Counted from the stretch's first letter, positions 1-12,094 are shown. The stretch is 64,000 bases of DNA from Torymus aiolomorphi (GCA_036365515.1 CM070874.1:21216709-21280708), one strand, 5' to 3'. Translations and numbers: made by a program. Notes: generated by a model not told the origin, from the letters alone.

Positions 1-370
1 AATTATACTTGGTGCAATCTCGTTTTTCCTCTATAGAAGGACAATAGGGAAACGACCCCAACTCTCATCGCGATATATTGGGAAAAGAGACTCCGCAACT
101 GTAGAAACTCCGTTAACCTATATAGCTATCCAGCCTGTTCCCACCCGCTCAGTATCTACACCCATCCTAATGCTACCCGCTCTCCCACCCCAGTTGGCGG
201 AACTCGATTAAAATCATATGTACCTTCCTTTTCAGACCGAATAAATAAAAAGAAAAGGAAGAGGAATGGACCTTTCAACAAACCCTCCTCAATTCATCAC
301 CGTGACTTATCAAATGGACCTAGGACTCGACTGACTTATAGCCTGTTGCAAACAGGCCGGACCTATCACT
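1..370. other. Leading stretch, no gene seen
   Basis: No open frame or repeat that I can name. The base composition is more balanced than the AT-rich DNA further on and matches the retroelement remnant that follows, so it is probably more of that remnant. Confidence 0.3.
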
Positions 371-2084
371 ATGGTGGAAGTAATATCGGGAAGTTTAACT
401 ACACAAAAGACTAAGATCACATTCAAGAATCAAAGTGACGCCACAGTAGCAGAAAAATCTAAGGATCTTTGGTTATTGGAAATCACTTTGGCCTCCGAGA
501 ATGACAGGATATCTATCCCACCACAAAAGTCAAGGAAACGAACCCATTCACCCGAACCCGAAACCAAGGAGAAAACTCGTATCTTTTGCCAAATACGCTG
601 GCCAAAAGATCAGAAAGTGACGCAGGAACAATTGGAAGAAGAGTTTTTTTTACCATTTTGCTCATTTTGGAATTCTAGAATATGTTCATACAATAAAAGA
701 CAAACAAGATCGGCTTTCTCACGGTTTCGCCAAATACCTGGAGGAGGAATCCGCACAAAGAGCTCTACAGAGAAGCGACATCTGATACCGAGCGATACCT
801 GCGCGACCACAGTACTCCAAATCCATCTACAATATAAAGATTAAACACCAGGAATGTGGAATTGAAATCGACCGTAGAAATTTTGGACTACACGAAAAGA
901 CATGTCATCGACAACGAGCATTAGAACCAAAAGCCTCCCTTCCTGGATTTTGAAATTCATTTCCCTTGGACGATCCCGAAATTTCCTCCCCTCCTAAATG
1001 TGAAAAAAAAGGACTAAGGACCCCGGGACTATCTTTTGTTTCAGGTCAAAATGATACCGGACAGTCACCCTGTCTTCGCAGAAAGTCAACTGACTTATAG
1101 AGTCGTAGAATTGAAGCAAGAATTGGTGAGACTCAGGGCCCTCCACGAAGATCAATGGGCAACAATAAGCCACCTGGCGGATCAGGTGACGAAACATGAA
1201 AAAAAGGTAAAAAAACGCCATCATTCTTGGTGTACTTTACACGGACCGAACTGTGATGAAGAACACAATGCATAAGATGCTCGCTAAATCGGACAAAGTT
1301 CGGCAACATCTAGGGTATCTTACCAATTCAACCCTCAATCGGCTCACTGCTCTCGAAAACCGAGTTGACAATTTGGATGAACAAGCCCATAAGTTGACCT
1401 TGTCTTTTGCCCGCCTAAGTGTGAGCAACAGACTACCGCAAAACACGCAATAAATTTACGGACATACGGACTTCTCGGACACTTACCCCTCACTATTTAA
1501 CAGGTTTCCCTTCGCTCCTTTCCCTCTTCTTGTTTTTCCCAGAAAAATGGTCATCAAAGATGGAGGCTATCGAGAGAGTCACCTTTGAAGTTATGGAAGG
1601 GTCCAGGTAACCTAGTTATCTAGGAGACCAACAAAAGAAGCAGATGAAGTATAAAAATATCACGCCTGGAAGATAGCCAGTCCATTACGGAATTTGAACC
1701 TGACCTAAGGATGATTCTTCAAAATGTAACCCGCCAATCAAATGATCGCATAAAACAGGATCGTACAATACACCAGGCGATCTGGAAAGAATCTCTGGTT
1801 ATCATAGTTGAATAAGTGACTCATATCCAAGAGGACTAACAGCGCTCTCGATAATCCGGCTAGCCAGATATGTGAAACACTTTTTTCAATCAACGGACTC
1901 GTCCAGGACCTTAGGCATCTCTAAAATCCTAATAAGGACCTCTCCATCTCCAAGACAGTCTCAATAACAACCGGACAAGGACTTATATTGTGTCAAATTA
2001 TTATATTTTCTATTTGTAATTGTTTTATTGTAACCTCGTACTCATAGCACTTGCCGGGACGACAAGTAAAATAAGAGGGGGTGA
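371..2084 (+). pseudogene. Decayed retroelement interior with short coiled-coil-like ORFs
   Basis: Short plus-strand open stretches (371-844, 1036-1275, 1253-1453) lie end to end in different frames. The first is charged and gives no recognisable domain. The next two encode heptad-rich, probably coiled-coil segments (VELKQELVRLRALHEDQ near 1110; LTALENRVDNLDEQA near 1340). Weaker open traces continue to about 1960 with several stops. The stretch ends in a purine-rich tract directly before a TGTTACG boundary, the usual layout of the 3' end of an LTR retrotransposon. I infer the 3' part of a gag- or env-region in advanced decay. No protease, RT or integrase motif is visible, so the class comes from position and not from protein similarity. 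It could also be unrelated noncoding DNA. Confidence 0.3.
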
Positions 2085-2800
2085 TGTTACGTGCCTAATA
2101 TCTTCATTTATTAATTATTAATTTTATTAATTTATTATTAAAGCCCGCAACGATTATTAATTTCATTGTAGCTCGCCATTGCGCAAAACAATTAGGAAAT
2201 AAGAATTGCGCGATGACCAGAAATCGCTGCGCTAGCAGGGTAATGGCCTTGATCCAGCGCGACGACCACGAGGAAACGCATATGCCGCGAGGAGAACAGG
2301 CATTGCGCTGGATCAGTGGCAGCACCTCCCGGGCACCTCTCGCGCTCCCTGCCTTACCTGCGTCGATAGGAGCTGTGGGAGCGAGAGAGACAGCGAACGA
2401 CTGTAGTGGGAGGGAATTTTCGCGGATCCAGGTGTGCGGGCTGCGAAAATTCGTTGCCACGACAGTCGAGTTAATTTATCAATAGAAGACACTTGAGTTT
2501 AATTATCCATAAAGTACAGTCGCGTTTATTTTGTAACGGGGTACCCTACTAGTCAAGCGTAATTTTTATAAGTGCCTATATTATTGTACTACCATATTAA
2601 GTGTAAGAGTATTGTCATTGTGTACGAGAAAATTGTTACTATATTGGATTACCACTTTGGACTACTGGACCACAGTTAAAAGAAAATAAAACTAAGGAAC
2701 ATATGAATATTCAGCGAGTACCTTTATTTCGATCCAATACCGAATCCAATAAATATTATTCTATTAGCAATTGGGGAGATCATCAATCTACGACAAGGTA
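2073..2800 (+). mobile_element. Probable polypurine tract and LTR of a gypsy-like element
   Basis: A purine tract (AAGAGGGGGTGA, 2073-2084) is followed at 2085 by TGTTACGTGCC, typical of a Ty3/gypsy LTR start. AATAAA-type polyadenylation signals occur near 2685 and 2745. I could not fix the right end: candidate CA ends lie near 2769, 2797 and 3315. No second copy is in the window, so boundaries and target duplication cannot be checked here. Confidence 0.45.
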
Positions 2801-3124
2801 AGGCTCCCTTATTTATCATCGGTAATTTACTCGGGTATTTTTCCTTTACGTTTATTTATGAATACGTTTATTAATTGAATACCGGTTTTTTCCCTAAATT
2901 ACATAGATTTGTTTGATCTATTTGTCTGTCGGATATATCTATTAGCCGTGTGTGATTTCTTTTATCGCGAAAATCGTATAATAACTCCATAAGCGCGGGA
3001 GGTAGTGGATCGTTAATATTATCTTTTGTTCCAATAATTAATTAGCATAAATTCGTTATTGTGACTATCTTCATGATTGTATCGCCGCGCGTTTATTTAA
3101 CAAATAATAATAATAAATAAATGG

Positions 3125-3125
<1 letters not shown>

Positions 3126-3220
<95 letters not shown>
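3126..3220. repeat. (AT)n microsatellite
   Basis: About 95 bp of nearly pure AT dinucleotide repeats with one short interruption near 3162. Confidence 0.95.
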
Positions 3221-3223
<3 letters not shown>

Positions 3224-3827
3224 CGCATGTAAATAATTAATAGTAAATTAATATTAATATAATAATATAAATATTTTTGTTGTATTATAATAATATTCCG
3301 ACTAAACAATTAACATCTAAATTTAAATATATTACTAACCCCTAGTCCGGATTTCCCCCATGCAGTAAGTATAGCTGGGTTGATTCATTGTAGCATGAAT
3401 CGGCAAAACTACTGAAGATTGGGGTGTACGATCCGTCGAGGTTTAGGACTAACACACGTAAAGAATCCCACAATAGCCTCAGATACACAAGGAAGAACAG
3501 GATTAAAAGGATTATGAGGATACAACAGGCATCATACAGAACAAGTGAGGGAACCCAGCCCTCATATTAGCCCTTTTCCTAGGAGTAGATTTCAATTCTT
3601 TGTGTAGTTACCGGAATCAAGGCGAGTTAGCATTATAGGTAAAAGGAATGATAGATATCTTGGGGCGACATCCAAAATAAATTTATAGTTCTGCCCTTAC
3701 GTGCGAGAAGTCTAACCTCTCACGTAACAATTACGAAATGAAATTTCTTGATAATGCTCTAAAGTTGGCTCTGTAAGCTTCAATTATAATAATAATCGCA
3801 ATCTCCCTTTTACAATAGGAAAATTCC
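3221..3827. other. AT-rich intergenic stretch, no gene seen
   Basis: No coding frame and no clear repeat boundary. A block with more balanced composition at 3340-3720 may be an old retroelement piece, but I see no diagnostic motif. Confidence 0.4.
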
Positions 3828-4498
3828 TTAAGGTGGCTCCAACCGTCTAGTAGACCTAAAGCTATGAACATTTTTTGCAAAAATTCATTTACACATTCCA
3901 ATCTAAAAACTGATATGACAGGAAGCAGAATTCTTAACATAACGGAAAATATTTTTGTTAGAAAACTTCAAATTTTGCAAAAGTATGTTTTGTCCATTAA
4001 AAAAAATTCAGTAAGAAATACAAATCTTTTTTGGTTTTTCATTCAATTTTAATTTGCAATGTTTCATTTTCTTCCTTGTTAAATTTCAGGGAGAGTCAAC
4101 GATATCAAAATTGAAAAAATTTCAAAACCTGCAAAGTTATATGAAATTGTTTGTAGATTTGTCACTGAATTTTATAAACAAATGCATATAACTTTGCAGG
4201 TTTGAAAATTTTTCAATTTTGATATCGGCGACTCCCCCTGAAATTTAACAAGGAAGAAAATGAGACCTTGCAAATTAAAATTGAATGAAAAATAAAAAGG
4301 TTCGTATTTCTTATTCAATTTTTTTTTAATGGACAAAACATACTTTTGCAAAATTGGAAATTTTCTAATAAAAATATTTTCCGTTATATTAAGTACTCTG
4401 CTTCCTGTCATATCAGTTTCCAGATTGGAATGTGTAAATGAATTTTTGTAAAAAATGTTCATAGCTTTAGGTCTCCTAGACCACTGGAGCCACCTTAA
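3828..4498. mobile_element. Foldback element with TTAA ends
   Basis: Two arms of about 330 bp are inverted copies around a centre near 4165. The left arm starts TTAAGGTGGCTCC and the right arm ends GGAGCCACCTTAA, so the element can be read as TTAA-flanked with GGTGGCTCC inverted termini. Similar small ORFs in both arms are mirror images of the same DNA and are not genes. TTAA target sites are known for piggyBac-type transposons. That this is a non-autonomous member of such a family is inference. Confidence 0.7.
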
Positions 4499-4649
4499 AA
4501 ATACCAGGGCTCAATTTAAAGTTTTTGGCAAACAAAAAACCTAACAAATTGTGCAACGACCGTAAGTGTGCTCCTGATCGTATTAGTAAATATATCGATT
4601 GGAAAAAGACATGAACAACATAAAAAATGACTGATTGTTGACCGTTTTT

Positions 4650-6070
4650 TTATTTCGAGTCGATTTGGTTCGTAATTTTTATACGGATAGTTAGTATCCT
4701 CACAAAATAATTCCAGCAATAAAAAGTTTGGAAATGACAAACGCCGCTGAGAGAATTTTTTTTCCGTCACGACACCTATATAATCAGCTGTTTGGGGGTT
4801 TTCCAGGGAGTCGATTTGGTTCGTAATTTTTTTACAAGGAGTTTTTATGCTCAAAAAGTAATTCTAGCTTTAACAAGTTTGGAAATGCCAGACGCCGCGA
4901 AGTGAGAATTTTTTTTCCGTCACGACCCCTACATAATCAGCTGTTTGGGGAGGGGGAGGGATTTACCGGGGAGTCGATTTGGTTCGTAATTTTTTTACAC
5001 GGGGTTCTTATGCTCAAAAAGTAATTCCAGCTTTAAAAAGTTTGGGAATGCCAGACGCCGCACAGTGGTCTCAAATGTCCAAAAAGTGATCAAAATTGTT
5101 GTGTCACTATTTAAAAGTGAAAAATTATAATTCAATACATGGATTTTTTTAGCTTAGCACCTAAGCTATCAAACTGCGTTTTCCTCGAAACCATAGCGCA
5201 CGTCCAAAATTCCAACTTTCAACCAAATTCCAACGATTTTAGCAGTATAAACTTTTAGTTTATAGTCAATTTAAAGATTTTAAGAAATCAATTTCAATTG
5301 TATATGCAAATCGTTACAATCTGGTACTTAAATATATTGATAAAAAATCTAAATATATCAAAATATCGTACCTAAAGCGTTAAAAGTTTGATCGAATAAT
5401 ATAATAGTATTTGATACCCTAATTTCGATTGTTCTGATATTTTTTTGAAAAAATCTACAAATTGTACCTTCTCATTATGTACCCTAGAAAAAATTTTAAA
5501 ATGTAAATATTTTTTATCAGTATATTTAAGTACCAGATCGTAACGATTTGCATATACAATTGAAGTTCATTTTTTTAAATCTTTAAATTGACTATAAACT
5601 AAAAATTTATACTGTTAAAATCGTTGAAATTTGAAAAACCATAATTGTCGGATTTTTTGGTATTGTTGGCAAATTTTGGACGTGCGGTATGGTTTCGAGG
5701 GAAACCCAGTTTGATAGCTTAGGTGCTAAGCTAAAAAAATCCATGTATTGAATTATAATTTTTCACTTTTAAATAGTGACACAACAATTTTGACCACTTT
5801 TTGGACATTTGAGACCACAGTGCGCCGCGGAGTGAGAATTTTTTTTCCGTCACGACCCCTATATAACCGGCTGTTTGGGGGTTTTCCGGGGAGTCGATTT
5901 GGTTCGTAATTTTTTTACGGGTAGTTTGTATGCTCATAAAATAATTCCAGCAATAAAAAGGTTGGAAATGCCAGACGCCGCTAAGAGAGAATTTTCTTTC
6001 CGTCACGACCCCTATATAATCAGCTGTTTTGGGGGTTTTCCGGGGAGTCCATTTGTTTGAATTTTTCATG
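4650..6070. repeat. Tandem repeat, about 155-bp unit, split by a foldback element
   Basis: The anchor GAGAATTTTTTTTCCGTCAC recurs at about 4751, 4905, 5834 and (slightly altered) 5990, giving units of about 155 bp. Each unit also contains ATCAGCTGTTTGGGG and GTCGATTTGGTTCGTAATTT. The second and third visible units are separated by the foldback element at 5061-5822. Open frames here are periodic by-products of the repeat. Confidence 0.8.
5061..5822. mobile_element. Foldback element inserted in the 155-bp repeat
   Basis: The two halves are inverted copies (about 370 bp each, centre near 5440). Termini are CAC[A/T]GTGGTCTCAAATGTCC on both sides. CGCCG stands immediately left and right and occurs once at the equivalent place of uninterrupted neighbouring repeat units, consistent with a 5-bp target duplication. 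No coding capacity. Confidence 0.75.
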
Positions 6071-6789
6071 TAAGGTAACTAGAAAGGTAACAGTAAGCTT
6101 ACTGAGAGATAAACTGGAACATTAATTGCAAGTCTTCCGAAAAATTTTTGAGAAAGATTTGTGAATACTGGAATCTTTCATCTAAGGTAATCAGAAAGGT
6201 TACAGCAAGCTTACTGAAAGATTGAACTGGAACATTGATTGCAAATTTTCCCAAAACATTTTGACAAAGATTTATGAATACTTTCACGGAAGATTCCACT
6301 AAACATAAATGGAACTATTCATAAAAGATTGCAGTAAGCATGCATTAGAGATTACCGAAAAATAATGCGAAAAGCTTCATGGAAGGTGTCGGCAAAACTT
6401 GCCAGTAGCGTTACCTTGCAATGTTCCACGAAAGCTTCCCGTAAGATTCGCAAAACCAACCAAAAACATTCTAACTATTCACCAGAGTAACATTACACGA
6501 AAGCTTTTGAAAAGCTGCCAGAATCTTTCATGAAAGATAAATAGAAAGGTTACAGTAAGCTTTCCGAAAGATTGAAATGGAACATTGAATGCAAATCTTC
6601 CAAAAACCTTCAGGGTACTTCTTCAAAATACTTTCAGGGAGACTCCATAATACCTAAATGAAATCTGTCATGAAAGATTGCAGTAAGCATGAATGCTTAA
6701 TGGAAGGTACCGTCGAAACATTCCAGTAGCATTACCTTGCAATGTTTCACGAAAGCTTCCCATGAGTTTTGGGGAACCAGCAAAAAAAA
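6071..6789. repeat. AAGCTT/GAAAGATT-rich degenerate repeat, locus 1
   Basis: Repeated phrases such as GGAATCTTTCATGAAAG, TTACAGTAAGCTTACTGAA and GATTGAACTGGAACATTGA recur every 100-300 bp. The same family is found at 8076-8815 and, more diverged, at 34020-34910. No protein is encoded. The locus resumes after an inserted repeat at 6790-8075. Confidence 0.75.
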
Positions 6790-7826
6790 CCGCTGCCAAT
6801 TCATTGGCCCCTAGCTTCCTCAAACTCAATTTGCTGATTTCTTGAATTAATTTTGAATAACAAAATTTATAATTTTTGCAACAATTTATGACATCATTAT
6901 AATTAAGTTCATTTATGAAGGTTAAAAAGTATTAATTCTAAAATTTTTTTCTTTATTTATTTATTTATTTAGGTCAACGAGCAAGAATGCCCTAGATTAA
7001 ACATAATATATACATATATAACATCATTAGGGGATTATAGGCTTTCTTAAAAAAAACACGGTTTCGTTTTTGTTAATAACTCATTTTTTTTCATTTTTAA
7101 ATTTTTAGGTTTTTGTTACTAACAAAATAACCGTAATAGCTAGAAAATTTTTTGTTTTTAGAAAATATAGGTATTTTAATTCTCTTTCGAATGCTACCTA
7201 TCCCATTCGAATACATAGAGCTAATCTCGAGAAATTGTGATCTAAAAAAAAAAAACAAAGAAATTTCAACCTCAAATATCTCTTAAATTTATTAACCAAT
7301 CATTTTGCCCAAAGAACTCGGCTAAGAACTATACAAAATCTACCTCTACAAAAAATTTTGAAGTGATTAAGTCAATTTTACTCTCGTAATCGTCGGACAT
7401 ACAAAACTCATTTTTTTCATTTTTCAACTTTTTTCTCAAAAACTAACCAACAGAATAAATTCATGATTTTACAGATTATAGCTATTTATATACTACATTA
7501 TTCTGATTTTTCTCCAAAAAATTGACCGTGTAGTTTGGAAGTTATGAGCTTCTTAAAATAAAACACGTTTTTGTTTTGAAAATATAGGTTTTTTTATTCT
7601 CTTTCGAATGCTACTTATCCGATTAAAATATCTCGATCCTATCGTTGAAAAAAAGCAAAAATAAATTTTTAGAAAATTGAAAATTCGAAAAAACACAAAA
7701 ACGCATCGGCCCAATCAAAAAACGGTTTTTTGATCCGCAATCACACAAAAAAACGAAAAAATGAGACCTGTCCGGTTAAAATCGACCGAGTCGAAGCTGA
7801 GATCCAGGCGTACACACACACACACA

Positions 7827-7862
<36 letters not shown>

Positions 7863-8075
7863 TGCATGCATGCACGCACGCGCACACACACACACACACA
7901 CACACACAAACACGAACACAAACACGCACACACACACAAGCGCGCACACACACATCCATACAGACATTTTTCAAAAACCATGTATTTTGATTCCTAACAC
8001 CTCGAAAAACAATTATAACATGTTTTTACAACAACTCAGAAAATTACTATCACAAAGCTTCCTCTAGGAGGAAGC
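6790..8075. mobile_element. CA-microsatellite-bearing repeat element, copy 1
   Basis: The left end (CTGCCAATTCATTGG then GCTTCCTCAAACT) and right end (AAAGCTTCCTC then GAGGAAGC) match a second copy at 61814-63247. Both copies hold CTCTTTCGAATGCTAC-like interior sequence or AT-rich filler and a CA/CGCA microsatellite about 250 bp before the right end. The flanks are the AAGCTT repeat on both sides, so the element was inserted into that repeat. No open frame of note; the class is unknown. Confidence 0.65.
7811..7960. repeat. (CA)n/(CGCA)n compound microsatellite
   Basis: About 150 bp of ACAC, CGCA and GCAT repeats. All six frames are partly open here because of the period, which gives spurious His/Thr- and Cys/Val-rich ORFs. 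Confidence 0.95.
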
Positions 8076-8815
8076 AAAATTCCAACTATGCGATTCTGTA
8101 ACACTCTATAAAAGCTTTTGAAAGGTTTTCGGAGCCTTCAATGAAATATTCTAATGATCGATACTGGAATCTTTCATGAAAGATAACTAGAAATGTTACA
8201 GTAAGCTTACTGAAAGATTGAACTGGAACATTGATTGTGAATCTTCCGAAAAACTTTTGAAAAGATTTATAAATACTGGAATCTATCATGAAAGGTAATC
8301 AGACAGGTGACCCTGAGGTTACTGAAAGATTGAACTGTAAAATTTATTGTAAAAACTTTTAAAAAGATTTTTGAGTACTTTCAGGGACGATTCCACTAAT
8401 CATAAATGGAACTTTTCATTAAAGTTAGCGGTAATCATGGGTAGAATGTGTGAAGCTTAAATGAAGGTTTCGGGGAAACCTCTCAATAGCAATACCTGGA
8501 AATGGTTTTCGTAAGCTTTCCGTAAAGATTCACAGACTCAACCAAAAATATTCCAACTATGCGATTCAGTAACATTCCATGAATGCTTTTGAAAGGTTTC
8601 CGGAACCTTCCTTGAAACATTCTAATAATCGATACTGGAATCTTTCATGAAAGATAACTAGAAATGTTACAGTAAGCTTACTGAAAGATTGAACTGGAAC
8701 ATTGATTGTGAATCTTCCGAAAAACTTTTGAAAAGATTTATAAATACTGTAATCTATCATGAAAGGTAACCAGAAGGGTTACAGTAAGCTTAGTGAATGA
8801 TCGAACAACCCTACT
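8076..8815. repeat. AAGCTT/GAAAGATT-rich repeat, locus 2, tandem unit about 470 bp
   Basis: Two long copies starting with CCAACTATGCGATTC at about 8080 and 8550 are nearly identical over some 250 bp, which sets a tandem period near 470 bp. The shadow peptides they encode are duplicated for this reason. Confidence 0.8.
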
Positions 8816-8820
8816 GAAAA

Positions 8821-9066
8821 AAGTCACGTGATAAATAGCACGATTAATAGCACGATTAATAGCATAATTAATAGCATGATTAATAGCATGATTAATAGCA
8901 CGATTAATAGCATGATTTAGCATGATTAATAGCATGATTAATAGCATGATTTATAGCGTGACAAATACCATGACTTTACCGACCAGATTTGGTATGCTAT
9001 TTATCACGGTATTAATCATGCTATTAATCATGCTATCAATCATGCTATTACTCACGCTATTAAGGT
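8821..9066. repeat. 12-bp minisatellite in inverted halves
   Basis: The left half (about 8830-8960) is made of TAGCA[T/C]GATTAA units. The right half (about 8995-9062) is the reverse complement (ATTAATCATGCT units). A short unrelated spacer around 8965-8992 separates them, so the stretch could fold into a long imperfect hairpin. Confidence 0.85.
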
Positions 9067-9633
9067 GATGTGATACCCTGATTTCAATATTTTTTAAAAC
9101 AACATTCAAACGTTGATTTGGAAAAAGACGACTGTCAGGCGCTCCGGACACGTAAACACTATATTCAGAAATTTTTTTGAGCGATTCTATTAGTATTTTC
9201 GTTAGTTGTGCTCGCTTTAAAAATAGGTCAATTGCAGATTCCTACTTACCGACAGTACGGTTTTTATTTAATTAAATTACTCTTTTTCAAATTATGTCGG
9301 TATATAACATCATCTTAATCATACTATTAATCACACTGTATCGTATATTATTTATTTCAATTAAATAATAACAATGAAAATAAATAAACATATTATTTAA
9401 TTCTATTTAATAATAACAATTAAAATAAAAAATAAACATAATAATAACGTTATATTACGTTATGTTACGTTATGTTATGTTATGTCGATGTCCAGTTGGA
9501 ATTCCAGGTAAATCTGGGATTTCAGTGGGTCTATTGGAATATTTAGGTGAATATCTAACTAAAAAGTCTTTACCCAAAGTCTAAACGAGAGAAGCGAAGC
9601 CTTGTAATTATGTAAAGAAATTTCAAAAACGAG
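9067..9633. other. AT-rich stretch, no gene seen
   Basis: Only low-complexity pieces are evident: AATAATAACAAT-type repeats at 9360-9430 and a GTTATGTTAC repeat at 9448-9486. Confidence 0.5.
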
Positions 9634-10141
9634 GCACGCCTCGTAGTTCGACATGCCAATGACATTAGAAAAGTCGTGCGGACAATGCCATTTGACTGCC
9701 TTATCTACCCTTGACGTTACTTACTTAGTAAGGGAGTTTGCTCCAGCTCACCGCCTAGCGGGACAGATTGCCAGGGCCCTAACGCAGCGGAGTGGGGGAA
9801 GCAGCTGAGAAGATGGCTCCGCTCAGTACACGGCGTGCGTCGCGGCTTTTCGCCTTTCTTGGGACTCGGAACTATTTACTATGCTGTGACTATGTAGCCC
9901 GAAAATTGGCCAGCGGCCGGATATGACCGTTCGCACGCCATGCACTGAGCGGAGCCGTCTTCTCGGCTGCTTCCCTCACTTCGCTGCGTTAGGGCGCTAG
10001 CAATCTCTCTCGCTAGGCGCCGAGCTGAAGCAAACTCCTCTTACTAAGTAAGTAACGCCAAGAGTATAGGTAAGGAAGTCAAATGGCATCGTCCGCACGA
10101 CTTCTCCAATGTTATTGGTATGTAGAACGATGAGGCGTGCC
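9634..10141. mobile_element. GC-rich foldback element
   Basis: Arms of roughly 200 bp face each other around a centre near 9885. The termini are GGCACGCCTCGTAGTTC and, inverted on the right, GAACGATGAGGCGTGCC. Shared internal blocks include TTACTTACTTAGTAAG against CTTACTAAGTAAGTAA. Arms differ at many positions, so it is old. I see no clear target duplication and no coding frame. Confidence 0.75.
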
Positions 10142-10839
10142 ATTTTTTACGGTCAAAAATTGCTAAAAAATCTTAAATTTAAGTGAAATTCAGATTTTTT
10201 AGCAATCTTTGACCGTAAAAAATTAGTTAATCAAACAAATTGGATACATACAACTCTTCAGTCAATAGACATATAAAATACCAAAATTTTAGGACCTCTT
10301 CCATTAAAATATATGCAGTTCCTGAATCTGGAGTCGACAGCAGAGCTCAAAATTTTACATTATGTAGAAAACAGCTTTAAAGATAAAATTACTAAAATAC
10401 TTCTTTATTTCTTCTTTATTTCTTAACTCCATCTTTGCCCTGAAATACAAAAAAATATTATTTTTAGCTCAAAATATTTTACATTTAGAACAAATATTCT
10501 GGTACCTCAGTATACGATCTATCAGACTTGTAAGCTATGAGCACGCGTAACAGTCATATCTACATCAGTCAGTCAAGTTTGTTAAGTGGTTTAACATGTA
10601 GATACTTTTGTGCTTTTAAATCCATATGGTTTCTAATAATCTTTATCACATATATTAGATTCTTATACATATGCTGAGGTAAATGAAGAATGTGTTGAGA
10701 AATCCAAAATCCTTCATGCATGTTATGAAGCCAGTATCGCCATAGCCAAATGCTTGAAAAAATTTTTTATAGCAGCAACACTCCTATATTGATCTTCTTT
10801 TAATGTCTGATAAGGTGAACTTCTTTACTTTGTCCTTCA
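10142..10839. other. AT-rich stretch with one short hairpin
   Basis: TTTTTTACGGTCAAAAATTG at 10145 is repeated inverted near 10215 (AATCTTTGACCGTAAAAAA), which makes a hairpin of about 75 bp. The remainder shows no gene that I can support. Confidence 0.5.
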
Positions 10840-11124
10840 TTATTCTTTTTCACATATAATATTATTACTTAATAAAGAGAATACGACTGATACATATTTA
10901 TTGCAGTGCATAACTGTTTCTACTTCCGAAAATAAAAGGTTAATTATATCATAGTGAGATTCAGGCAATGGCTGATAATGGTAGCTTTCTGGCAGAAGCG
11001 AAGATTCCATAACATTTTTCTGCACAATAGCATATCTTTCGCTTCCTTTAAAAGTTGATTTAAATCTGTACACTAAATGTTTTTTGTAATAATCAATATA
11101 CACATAATTTTTCTTTAGTATCAA
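10840..11124 (-). CDS. Unrecognised ORF of about 94 codons
   Basis: An open minus-strand frame rich in Tyr, Ser and Leu, with a non-repetitive composition that looks more protein-like than its surroundings (VMESSLLPESYHYQPLPESH in the middle). The first codon of the open frame is TTG, so a real start or a splice acceptor would have to lie elsewhere. I recognise no domain. It may be an exon fragment of a transposon or of a host gene. A chance ORF in AT-rich DNA is equally possible. Confidence 0.2.
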   Translation of the reverse strand: MILKKNYVYIDYYKKHLVYRFKSTFKGSERYAIVQKNVMESSLLPESYHYQPLPESHYDIINLLFSEVETVMHCNKYVSVVFSLLSNNIICEKE

Positions 11125-12094
11125 TCCCTGTTATTTTAAGTATAAAGTTTCCAATAAAAAAGTTCCAAATAAAAAGTTCAAGTACTAAAAGCTATTTCTA
11201 AAACTTTAATTCGAATGTCACACGTATTATTCAACACTTTTAAAAACTGATTTAAAATACCTTTACGTATTATAATACACTAAATGTTTACTCCCAAATC
11301 CGTTGGAAACAATGAAAATTAAGAACAACACTTTGTATAGAAAAGGTGATGATGCTGATATCACAGTGTTAATATGAAATGACATATGTGCATGTTTACA
11401 TTGCTTGCGGACTCTTAAATAGGGTAAAATCAGCTCTGTTACAATAAGGGAGTGATCTGTGAGCCTGTGAGAGGCTGTCGTTGATAAGTCAGGTTGTTAC
11501 GGTGCCAATTTAACTGCTATATATGTTTTAATTCAAATTCTTATTTTTGCCAAAAATACCGTCCATAAATTATATTATTTATTTTTTATCGTTATATTAA
11601 TGTTTAAAATATTATTTTTGGATCTTTTAAAGTATATATAGATATGTAAAGTGAGAATTATAAATATATTAAGAACAGTGAAATGAAAAAAATTGGTAGA
11701 AATAATATATGATTATATAAATATGTATACAAGAGGAAAAATGTAATTTGAACAAAAAACAAATGAAAAACTTTATCAGTGTTTTGTGTATATTCTTAAA
11801 ACAAAAATAGATAATACTTTAAACTAATTGGGACATATTCTACAAGTGTTTTTTTAGTAAAATATGTAATAAAAAAATTGATTTCTCGTCGTTTTAAAGG
11901 TGTCCGACCCCCTTACAGAGATGTTGGATACCGACATCATCTTCCAACGAGTATACTTTATCAAAATTATAATAGAATGGCTATAAAATAATTCTATGTA
12001 TAATATTTAAATATAAGGAGGGCGTAAAAATTATGGTTTTCCAAAAAACTGTTTACAAACAATTGAATTGAAAAATAATTTTAATGCTGATAAT
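11125..12094. other. AT-rich stretch, no gene seen
   Basis: No protein-like ORF and no repeat with clear borders. Confidence 0.5.

Noticed and set aside
3864..4462. Two similar ORFs on opposite strands that might be a duplicated gene
   Set aside because: They are the same sequence in the two arms of a foldback element.
7715..7997. Several His/Thr- and Cys/Val-rich ORFs resembling Cys-rich peptides
   Set aside because: Product of the CA/CGCA microsatellite; no signal peptide, no conserved spacing.
8738..8947. Ile/Asn/Ala repeat peptide
   Set aside because: Translation of a 12-bp minisatellite.
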